Shown: piece after piece, positions 1 to 6,886 of the stretch | Layout: every line of letters begins with the position of its first letter | How positions within the stretch are numbered: position 1 is the first letter of the stretch | Assembly: GCA_945866285.1 (NCBI GenBank) | Contig: CAMBHC010000138.1 | Span: forward strand, 1 to 6,886 | Reading direction: 5' to 3' | Length of the DNA stretch: 6,886 bases | From: Candidatus Sulfopaludibacter sp. SbA3 | GTDB lineage: Bacteria > Acidobacteriota > Vicinamibacteria > Vicinamibacterales > UBA2999 | Position numbers and translations under genes: made by a program | The notes under the pieces: generated by a model | What the model was told of the DNA's origin: nothing | The model's database searches: none | The model's input: only the letters and a program-made list of their open reading frames with translations

Positions 1-2
1 TG

Positions 3-776
3 GTTGCGGCCTATGCCGACGGCTCCGACACCGAAACCGCCATTCGCAAGGCGCTCGGCGTCGACATCGAGGCGTTGCAGAAGTCCTTCGACGCCTTCCT
101 CGAGACCCGCTACGCCGGCCTGCGTCGTGCGCTCGCCGTGCCTCAGGGCTTGAACCCCGAATTGCCAGCGGACCAGCTCAAGGTTATTGCGACGGCGAAC
201 CCCGGCAGCTTCCCGGCGCAGATGGCGCTCGGCGAAGCGTTGATGGAGGGCAATCCCGACGGCGCGATTGCCGCCTTCGAGCGTGCCGTCACGCTCGTGC
301 CGAATGTGACGGGTGACGACAGTCCGTACGTGCTGATGGCGGCAGTCGCGGTCAAGAAGGGCGACAAGGCGCGCGCGGCCTCGGCGCTTGAAACCATGAC
401 CGCGATGAGCAACACCGACCTCGCCTCGGCACGACTGCTCACCACGCTGCTGGACCCCGCGCGGGATCGCAGCCGGCTGCAGGCCGCGCTGAAGAGCGTG
501 ACCGCCGTGGATCCCTTTGATGGTGCGGCACATGCCACCCTCGGCCGCATCGATCTCGAGGCCAGGAAACTGGACGATGCCATCCGAAGCTTCCGCGTCG
601 CGCTGGCCGCCAAGCCGCTCGATCGCGCGAGCGCGCATGCCGACCTGGCCGAGGCGCTGGCCGAAGCGGGCCAGCGTGACGAGGCGAAGAAGGAAGCCCT
701 GGCGGCACTTGAGATCGCTCCCACCTTCACACGGGCGCAAGACCTGTTGCTCAAGCTGGCGCAAGGCAGTCGCTGA
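3..776 (+). CDS. TPR-repeat protein, 3' part only (possible peptidase-TPR protein)
   Basis: The gene enters from the left edge: the frame is open from base 3 to the TGA at 774-776, giving 257 residues. The TTG at 75 is an internal leucine codon, not a start, because coding sequence continues upstream of it. Residues encoded at about 3-120 (beginning VAAYADGSDTE) form helices resembling the tail of the peptidase-MA-like (gluzincin) domains often fused to TPRs in this kind of gene set; no HExxH motif lies in the window, so this is inference. The rest is helical repeats. TPR-like units are encoded at about 210-305 (ALGEALMEGNPDGAIAAFERA), 522-617 (LGRIDLEARKLDDAIRSFRVA) and 627-725 (LAEALAEAGQRDEAKKEALAA), with a degenerate unit between them. 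TPRs mediate protein-protein contacts. The visible part has no cysteine. Its stop overlaps the start of the DUF4159 gene, so the two are probably co-translated. The TPR call is sure; the peptidase part is a guess. Confidence 0.85.
   Translation, partial: VAAYADGSDTETAIRKALGVDIEALQKSFDAFLETRYAGLRRALAVPQGLNPELPADQLKVIATANPGSFPAQMALGEALMEGNPDGAIAAFERAVTLVPNVTGDDSPYVLMAAVAVKKGDKARAASALETMTAMSNTDLASARLLTTLLDPARDRSRLQAALKSVTAVDPFDGAAHATLGRIDLEARKLDDAIRSFRVALAAKPLDRASAHADLAEALAEAGQRDEAKKEALAALEIAPTFTRAQDLLLKLAQGSR
763..766 (+). promoter_or_regulatory. Possible ribosome binding site for the DUF4159 gene
   Basis: AAGG lies nine bases before the ATG at 776, inside the end of the TPR gene. The spacing is acceptable. 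Translational coupling through the TGATG overlap may matter more than this site. Confidence 0.4.
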
Positions 777-1576
777 TGCGCCAGCCTCGTTGGGTCGCGG
801 CCATCTCGTTGCTCGTGGCACTGGTGTGGCTGGCTTCCGAGGTGAGTGCGCAGATTCCGGCCGTTGGCGGCGACAAGTTCCAGGGCTTGAAGTGGACCTT
901 CGCGCGGATCAAGTACGGCTCGTACGAAGGCGAGGGCAACGGCAACGGTCGGAATTCCCAGTTGGCCTACTGGGATGAGCCCTGGGCGATCGACGCGCCC
1001 GCGGCCGAGCAGAACCTGTCACGCCGCATCAAATCGGTCACCGCCATAGAGGTGGGCGAACCGCAGGTGCTCACCCTCGAAGACGAGAGGCTCTTTCAGT
1101 ATCCGTGGCTCTACATCGTGGAACCCAGCAACCTGGTGTTGAGCGAGAAGGAAGTCACGATTCTGCGCGAGTTCCTGCTGCGCGGCGGCACGCTGACGAT
1201 GGACGACTTTCATGGTCCGTACGAGTGGGATCTGACGGTTCGGCAGTTGCAGCGCGTGTTCCCGGATCGGCAGATTGTCGAGATCGCGCCGCCGCATCCT
1301 ATCTACACTTGTTTCTATCGCCTCGAGAAGTATCCGCAGATCCCCGGCCTCGGCTCGTTCCTGAGCGGCCGCACCTGGGAGAAGGGCGGTTTCGTTGCGC
1401 GGCTACGCGGCATTCTGGACGACGCCGGCCGGCCCATGGTGTTGATCAATTGGAACACCGACATGGGCGATGGCGTGGAGTGGTCGAACGCGCAGGAGTA
1501 CCCGGGCTACATCAAGTGGACGGCGCAGGCCTACCAGATGCTCATCAACGAAGTGATCTATACGCTGACACACTGA
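776..1576 (+). CDS. Secreted DUF4159 domain protein
   Basis: A 266-residue protein starting at an ATG that shares its A with the upstream TGA stop (TGATG). Residues 1-25 are a clear Sec signal peptide: basic MRQPR, a hydrophobic core, and a likely signal peptidase I site after VSA (25). There is no lipobox cysteine, so the mature protein should be soluble in the periplasm or outside the cell. The mature part matches DUF4159: FARIKYGSY near residue 42, a strand at 110-116, a helix ending in LLRGG (134-138), then TLTMDDF (139-145), VFPD (161-164), HPIY (174-177) and a late NWNTDMGDGVEW segment (225-236). The domain is believed to have a class I glutamine-amidotransferase-like fold. Its only cysteine is C179, just after HPIY, and I see no nucleophile-elbow cysteine, so a binding or scaffold role is more likely than amidotransferase activity. 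Biochemical function is unknown. The gene lies directly before the MoxR gene. Confidence 0.9.
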   Translation: MRQPRWVAAISLLVALVWLASEVSAQIPAVGGDKFQGLKWTFARIKYGSYEGEGNGNGRNSQLAYWDEPWAIDAPAAEQNLSRRIKSVTAIEVGEPQVLTLEDERLFQYPWLYIVEPSNLVLSEKEVTILREFLLRGGTLTMDDFHGPYEWDLTVRQLQRVFPDRQIVEIAPPHPIYTCFYRLEKYPQIPGLGSFLSGRTWEKGGFVARLRGILDDAGRPMVLINWNTDMGDGVEWSNAQEYPGYIKWTAQAYQMLINEVIYTLTH

Positions 1577-1578
1577 GG
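1575..1578 (+). promoter_or_regulatory. Ribosome binding site of the MoxR gene
   Basis: GAGG overlaps the TGA stop of the DUF4159 gene and sits four bases before the ATG at 1583. It is the best-placed Shine-Dalgarno sequence in the window and supports that start. Confidence 0.55.
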
Positions 1579-1582
1579 TTTC

Positions 1583-2593
<1,011 letters not shown>

Positions 2594-2596
2594 GCC

Positions 2597-3490
2597 ATGG
2601 CTGGCGAGGCACGGTACCTCGACCCGGCGATCGTCGCGCGACTCGGCACGATCGACCTGAAGGCGCGGACCATCGTTGAGGGCTTCCTGACCGGGCTGCA
2701 TCGCAGTCCCTACAAGGGATTCAGCGTCGAGTTCGCGGAGTATCGGCAGTACCTGCCTGGCGATGACCTGGCCACGCTCGACTGGAAGGTCTACGCGCGG
2801 TCCGATCGGCACTTCGTCAAGAAGTACGAAGAGGAAACCAACCTCACCTGCCACCTGCTGCTCGATGTCAGCGGGTCGATGGGCTACGGCTCTGGGCCGA
2901 TCACGAAATTGCAGTACGGCTCGTATCTGAGCGGCGCGCTCGCCTACCTGATGAATCGGCAGCGCGACGCCTTCGGCCTGATCGCCTTCGACGATCGCAT
3001 TGCTTCCCTGGTGCCGGCGAGCGCCCGCACGGGACACCTGCGCGCCGTGTTGCTGGCGCTCGAGCGGTTGAAGATCGGCGCCGGCACGAATGTCGCCAAG
3101 CCACTGCGTGACCTGGCCGCCGCCGTGCGCAAGCGCGGCCTGGTGGTCCTGGTGTCGGACCTGTTGGACGACCCGCAATCCGTGCTCGACGGCCTCAAGC
3201 ACTTCCGCTACCGGGGCACCGATGTCGTGGTGTTTCATGTCATCGACCCCTACGAGCTGACGTTTCCGTTCGAGCGGTCGGCCCGCTTTCGCGACATCGA
3301 GACGGCGCAGGAGGTCATGGCGGTGCCGAGCACGGTGCGCCAGGACTATGTCGACCGGATGCAGGCGCGGATCGCGCACTACAAACGGGAACTCGGCCTG
3401 GCCGGTATCGACTACTGCCTGCTCGATACCTCGCAGCCGCTTGAACTGGGGCTGATGGCGTACCTGATGACCCGCCGGCGCGTGCTGTGA
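2597..3490 (+). CDS. DUF58 / vWA domain protein, soluble
   Basis: A 297-residue protein starting at ATG, three bases after the MoxR stop, with no strong Shine-Dalgarno sequence, so translation is probably coupled to MoxR. The DUF58 signature is intact: SPYKGFSVEFAEYRQYLPGD (37-56), then the LDWKVYAR (61-68) and VKKYEEE (74-80) blocks. This leads into a vWA domain with all three metal-site elements: DVSGSM (90-95, with D90, S92, S94), GAGTN (161-165, with T164) and SDLLDD (187-192, with D188). The C-terminus IDYCLLDTSQPLELGLMAYL (271-290) is also typical. Some DUF58 proteins have two N-terminal membrane helices; this one begins directly with the conserved domain and should be cytoplasmic. It is the likely direct partner of the MoxR ATPase, by analogy with other MoxR-vWA pairs. 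Its stop overlaps the next start (TGATG at 3488-3492). Confidence 0.95.
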   Translation: MAGEARYLDPAIVARLGTIDLKARTIVEGFLTGLHRSPYKGFSVEFAEYRQYLPGDDLATLDWKVYARSDRHFVKKYEEETNLTCHLLLDVSGSMGYGSGPITKLQYGSYLSGALAYLMNRQRDAFGLIAFDDRIASLVPASARTGHLRAVLLALERLKIGAGTNVAKPLRDLAAAVRKRGLVVLVSDLLDDPQSVLDGLKHFRYRGTDVVVFHVIDPYELTFPFERSARFRDIETAQEVMAVPSTVRQDYVDRMQARIAHYKRELGLAGIDYCLLDTSQPLELGLMAYLMTRRRVL

Positions 3491-5370
3491 TGTTTGGCGT
3501 CTCGTTTCTCTCCCCACTGTTCCTGATCGGCGCGCTGGCCGCGGCGGTGCCGATCCTGTTGCACCTGTTCCACCGCAAGACCGACGTCGTGATCGACTTT
3601 CCCGCAGTCAGCTTGCTGACGAAGGCGCCAGTACAGCACCATCGCCGCCGGCAACTGCGCGAGCTGATCTTGTTGGTGTTGCGGGTTGCCGCGCTGGTGT
3701 TGCTTGCGGTCTCGTTTGCGCGACCGTATGTGGCGGGTGCCGCCGCGCCGGCCTCGGCACCGGTGACGGTGGTGGCGCTCGACACGTCGATGAGCCTGTC
3801 GGCGCCAGGTCAGTTTGCCCAGGCGCAACGGGCGGCGTCGCAAGCCGTTGAGTCGGCGCCGGCATCGGATGCGGTGGCCTTAATCACGTTCTCGGACGTG
3901 GCGACGGTGGTCGTGCCACCCACCTCGGATCGCAGGACGGTGCTGTCGGCCGTATCAGCCGCGGCGGTTGGCGCCGGCGGAACGCGCTATCGCACAGCCT
4001 TGGCGAGCGCGAGCGAAGTGATCGGCGCGCGCGACGCCCGCGTCGTCATCATCACTGACCTGCAGCAGACCGGGTGGGAGGCCAATGACGAAGGGGGGCT
4101 CCCCGATGGCGTGGACCTGCGGGCCGTCGCCGTCGCGGGACCGGTGAGCAATCTCGCCGTCACCTCCGCCGCGCATCGCGACCGGATCGTGGTGGCCACC
4201 ATCCAGAACTACGGTTCGGACCAGGCGCAGACGCCCGTGACGTTGATGGTGGAGGGCGAACCGGTGGCCCAGGCGACGGCGACGATCGCGCCGTTCGCGG
4301 CGATGGATGTCGAGCTGCGTGGCGGGCTGGGCGATGCGGGCACGGCGCAAGTCGTCATCGACGACCAGGCCGGCTATCAGCCAGACAACGTGCGGTTCCT
4401 GGCCCTCGACCCGCCACCAGCGGTGCCGATCGCGGTCGTCGTCGCTGATCCCACCGGTGCGGTTGGTGGCATCTACCTTGAGCGCGCACTGGCCGTGGCC
4501 GACGAGGGCCGCGAGTTCGCAGTCACCGTCGCTGATGGCCGCGTGCTGTCGAAGTGGACGGCGGCGGAGATGGCGCGTCAGGCAGCGGTCATGATCCTGG
4601 GAACGCGCACGCTCGATCGGAGCGGTCGCGAACGGCTGAAAGGCTACCTGGCGGGCGGCGGGCAAGTGCTGCTGACGTTGGGACCCGACGTGGATCCGGG
4701 TACGTTGAGCGACGTCATCGGAACCGATCTCGGTGTGGCGCCTGCAGTCATCCGCGCGACCGACGCCACGCTGGTCGCGACCGACAGCCGTCATCCCATT
4801 TTTCGCCCATTCCTGCTCCCGTCGGGCGCGCTCGGTGACGTCCAGGTGGACCAGCACCGGCGTCTCAAGGACCAGGATGGCCGCACGGTGCTCGCGCGGC
4901 TGACGGGTGGCGATGCGGCGTTGACCGAGCAGACGGTAGGGCAGGGGCGGTTACTGGTGTTTACCTCGGACCTCGACAACCAGTGGAGCCGCTTTCCGTT
5001 GCATCCGTCGTTTGTCCCGTTTGCCGTCGAAACCGCGCGTTACCTCACGCAGGGCCGGCAGCAGCGACAGGACTTCACGCTGCCAGACGTGCCGGCCGGG
5101 GTCCCGGCCGCCCCCGGCATTATCCGGTCGGGCGCGGGCGCGGCGGCGCGGCCGATTGTCGTGAACGTGGACGTGCGCGAGTCACGTCCGGCGGCGACGA
5201 GTGTTGACGAGTTCACGAAGGACATCACGCGCACCCATCGATCGGACGATCGCCAGGTCGCAGATGTCGCGCGTGACGCGGAGGACCGGCAGCGCTGGTG
5301 GCAGGTGGGCCTGCTCGTGATGCTGGTCGCGCTGGCCGGTGAGGCCCTGGTGGGACGCCGTGCCGCCTAA
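3490..5370 (+). CDS. BatA-like membrane protein with vWA and glutamine-amidotransferase-like regions
   Basis: A 626-residue protein. I place the start at ATG 3490, which overlaps the DUF58 stop (TGATG); the GTG at 3487 would add one residue but is less likely. Residues 1-80 are a BatA-type double-membrane module: one helix at about 5-27, a strongly basic loop (K30 to R54, including HHRRR) and a second helix at about 58-76. A vWA domain follows with DTSMS (98-102, with D98, S100, S102), GGT (163-165) and ITD (188-190), a complete metal site. Residues 220-300 look like a beta-sandwich. Residues 310-520 look like an amidotransferase-type alpha/beta domain: AAVMILG (365-371), LKGYLAGGGQVLLTLG (383-398), HPIF (435-438) and LLVFTSDLDNQWS (488-500). 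A VNVDVRES segment (558-565) precedes a final membrane helix (about 604-621) and an RR tail. By the positive-inside rule, the domains between helices 2 and 3 face the periplasm. There is no cysteine. The role is probably as membrane partner of the MoxR/DUF58 pair. Confidence 0.92.
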   Translation: MFGVSFLSPLFLIGALAAAVPILLHLFHRKTDVVIDFPAVSLLTKAPVQHHRRRQLRELILLVLRVAALVLLAVSFARPYVAGAAAPASAPVTVVALDTSMSLSAPGQFAQAQRAASQAVESAPASDAVALITFSDVATVVVPPTSDRRTVLSAVSAAAVGAGGTRYRTALASASEVIGARDARVVIITDLQQTGWEANDEGGLPDGVDLRAVAVAGPVSNLAVTSAAHRDRIVVATIQNYGSDQAQTPVTLMVEGEPVAQATATIAPFAAMDVELRGGLGDAGTAQVVIDDQAGYQPDNVRFLALDPPPAVPIAVVVADPTGAVGGIYLERALAVADEGREFAVTVADGRVLSKWTAAEMARQAAVMILGTRTLDRSGRERLKGYLAGGGQVLLTLGPDVDPGTLSDVIGTDLGVAPAVIRATDATLVATDSRHPIFRPFLLPSGALGDVQVDQHRRLKDQDGRTVLARLTGGDAALTEQTVGQGRLLVFTSDLDNQWSRFPLHPSFVPFAVETARYLTQGRQQRQDFTLPDVPAGVPAAPGIIRSGAGAAARPIVVNVDVRESRPAATSVDEFTKDITRTHRSDDRQVADVARDAEDRQRWWQVGLLVMLVALAGEALVGRRAA

Positions 5371-5373
5371 GTT

Positions 5374-5383
5374 AGGATTGAGG
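5374..5383 (+). promoter_or_regulatory. Possible ribosome binding site of the DUF4175-like gene
   Basis: Purine-rich AGGATTGAGG lies in the 24-base gap after the BatA-like gene. The GAGG at 5380-5383 is 11 bases from the ATG at 5395, slightly long but usable. This is the only gap in the window with room for its own initiation signal, so this gene may be less dependent on coupling than the others. Confidence 0.45.
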
Positions 5384-5394
5384 CCATCCACACC

Positions 5395-6886
5395 ATGAGC
5401 GACCGGTTCGCCGAGCTTCGAGCCCTTCTCGCGGATGTCAGGGCGCGGTGGACGCGCCGTGCGTTGCTGCGCGCGTGGACGCTTGGCGCCGCGACGGCGG
5501 CCGCCATGCTGCTGGTCGGGTTGCTCGCGGTCTGGCTGGTCGCCCGCGAAGGCGTCCCGCTCGTGCTGGTGGTAGTCGCGGCCGTGGCCGTGGCCATCAT
5601 CTCGCTGGTGTTCGCCCTGCTGCCACTACGTCAGCCGCCAACTGACAGGCAGATGGCGCGATTCATCGAAGAACAGGCCGGCGGCCTGGACGATGTTCTG
5701 GTGACGGCCGTGGAGAAGGGCAGCGCGGGACCGTCGCCGATGAACGAGCTGCTGGTGGCCCACGCGATCAAGGCCGCTCGCGCCCTGCAGTTCGACGCCC
5801 TCATCGGTCCTGACACCCTGAAGCGAGCCTTGGTGAGTGCCGCACTCGGCAGCCTGGCGCTCGTCGTGTCGGCCGGATTATTCGCGCCGTCGGCGGGCCG
5901 CGCCACCGATGTCGTCGGCGCGTATTTGTTCCCCAAGCGCTACGTCATCGCGGTGGCGCCCGGTTCCGTCAAGGTGCGCGCCGGTCAACCGCTGACCGTG
6001 GTCGCGCGCATTCCCGGCATCGACGGCGGCCTGACACCCGACATTACCGTGGGCTCCGGCGAGGCGGCGCGCTCGGCCACCATGACTCCCGCGGCCGCAG
6101 CGGGTGAGTTCACGATCACACTGAACAATATCGAGTCGTCGTTCCCGTACCAGATTTCCCTCGGGTCCGCGCAGTCGGCGCGGTTCCAGGTGGACGTGAT
6201 CCGCCCGGTGCGCGTGGCGCGAGTGGACGTTCGCTATGAGTATCCGGTGGGCGTCGGGCTGCCGGACCAGACCGAGCAGGACACCGGCGACATCTACGCG
6301 CCGGCAGACACGACCGCGCACCTCACCATTACCCTCGACAAGGCGATCAAGCAGGGGCGGATCACGCTGTCTGACGGCACCAGCGTGGCGCTGGCCGGCA
6401 ACGACAAGGTGGTGTCGGCCGCGCTGAAGGTCGCGAAGGACGGCTCGTATCGGATCGCGCTCAACGACATCGATGACCTGGCGAACGAGGGCACTGAGTA
6501 TTTCATCCGCATGCTGAACGACCGGCCACCCGACGTGCGCATTCTGCGCCCGGCCGGCGACAAGCACGTCTCGCCGCTCGAAGAGGTGGCCATCGAGGCG
6601 CGCGCCGACGACGACTACGGGGTGCAGTCACTGGAACTGGTAGTCAAGACCGCGGGTGGCAAGGAAACGGTGGTGCCGCTCGGTCAGCCGGTCAGCGGTT
6701 CGGTGGCGACCGGCGCGCACACGGTGTATCTCGAAGACCTGCATGTCACGCCAGGTGATTTCGTCACCTACTACGCCCGAGCGCGTGATGTCGGGCGTGG
6801 ACGTCGCGGCACCGAGGCGCGCAGCGACATCTTCTTCCTGGAAGTGAAGCCGTACGAAGAGGAGTTCACCGCATCGGAAAGCCAGA
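5395..6886 (+). CDS. DUF4175-like membrane protein, N-terminal part (runs off window end)
   Basis: The frame stays open from ATG 5395 to the right edge, giving 497 residues with no stop; the rest lies beyond. The N-terminus is basic (RARWTRRALLRAW, 16-28), followed by two adjacent membrane helices (about 30-50 and 54-77). A roughly 65-residue segment rich in charged residues comes next (including MARFIEEQAGGLDDVLVTAV, 87-106), then a third helix (about 146-163). Everything after that should be periplasmic and reads as beta-rich repeats: a strand-rich region at 180-275, another at 276-375, then RPPDVRILRPAGD (377-389), ARADDDYGVQSLEL (402-415) and YYARARDVG (459-467), the last ending at SDIFFLEVKPYEEEF (477-491). 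Tandem sandwich domains after a three-helix anchor resemble DUF4175-type proteins that accompany MoxR-vWA clusters. The visible part has no cysteine. It may extend a long way into the periplasm and could present or receive the substrate of the ATPase/vWA system; that role is inference. The family assignment is moderately sure, from recalled motifs. Confidence 0.75.
   Translation, partial: MSDRFAELRALLADVRARWTRRALLRAWTLGAATAAAMLLVGLLAVWLVAREGVPLVLVVVAAVAVAIISLVFALLPLRQPPTDRQMARFIEEQAGGLDDVLVTAVEKGSAGPSPMNELLVAHAIKAARALQFDALIGPDTLKRALVSAALGSLALVVSAGLFAPSAGRATDVVGAYLFPKRYVIAVAPGSVKVRAGQPLTVVARIPGIDGGLTPDITVGSGEAARSATMTPAAAAGEFTITLNNIESSFPYQISLGSAQSARFQVDVIRPVRVARVDVRYEYPVGVGLPDQTEQDTGDIYAPADTTAHLTITLDKAIKQGRITLSDGTSVALAGNDKVVSAALKVAKDGSYRIALNDIDDLANEGTEYFIRMLNDRPPDVRILRPAGDKHVSPLEEVAIEARADDDYGVQSLELVVKTAGGKETVVPLGQPVSGSVATGAHTVYLEDLHVTPGDFVTYYARARDVGRGRRGTEARSDIFFLEVKPYEEEFTASESQ

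Noticed and set aside
75..776. TTG at 75 as the true start of the TPR gene
   Set aside because: The same frame is open to the left edge and reads as ordinary protein sequence (beginning VAAYADGSD), and no ribosome binding site precedes the TTG. The gene is cut by the window instead.
776..1576. DUF4159 protein as an active glutamine amidotransferase
   Set aside because: The only cysteine, C179, is after the HPIY motif and not at a nucleophile elbow, and no Cys-His-Glu triad is apparent.
3955..4857. Open frame of 300 codons on the - strand inside the BatA-like gene
   Set aside because: It has low-complexity Arg/His/Asp-rich content and no motifs, and sits wholly within a well-supported gene on the + strand.
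5366..5376. Palindrome CCTAAGTTAGG over the stop of the BatA-like gene, considered as a terminator
   Set aside because: The arms are only five bases with a one-base centre, low in GC for this genome, and no T-run follows. It cannot form a stable terminator hairpin.

Overview
The window is a fragment of a high-GC bacterial chromosome. It is packed with six genes, all on the + strand, and the longest gap between them is 24 bases. The coding style, together with a DUF4159 / MoxR / DUF58 / BatA-type vWA / DUF4175-like gene order, is what I would expect of an Acidobacteriota-type genome (Vicinamibacteria-like). There is no rRNA, tRNA or other marker gene, so that placement is tentative. I see no mobile elements, CRISPR arrays, RNA genes, promoters or convincing terminators.

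Layout. (1) 3-776 is the 3' part of a TPR-repeat protein whose first residues look like the tail of a peptidase or other upstream domain. (2) 776-1576 is a secreted DUF4159 protein. (3) 1583-2593 is a MoxR-family AAA+ ATPase. (4) 2597-3490 is a soluble DUF58 protein with a complete vWA metal site. (5) 3490-5370 is a membrane protein with a BatA-type N-terminus, a vWA domain, a glutamine-amidotransferase-like region and a C-terminal membrane anchor. (6) 5395 to the window end is the N-terminal 497 residues of a membrane-anchored DUF4175-like protein. Two junctions are TGATG stop/start overlaps (776 and 3490) and two others are 3 and 6 bases apart, so the set is almost certainly one transcript with coupled translation.

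How the genes may work together. MoxR ATPases are generally paired with vWA proteins and are thought to act as chaperones or remodelling machines; the pairing resembles the BchI/BchD subunits of magnesium chelatase. Here the ATPase and the DUF58 protein should be cytoplasmic. Positive-inside topology puts the BatA-like vWA domain and most of the DUF4175-like protein in the periplasm, with the DUF4159 protein exported to the same compartment. The locus therefore looks like a two-compartment ATPase/vWA system bridging the inner membrane. Its substrate is unknown. The family set is known, but its function is largely uncharacterised; the points most worth following are the apparent relationship between the DUF4159 protein and the BatA-like protein's distal half, and the near absence of cysteine in the proteins outside the cytoplasm.
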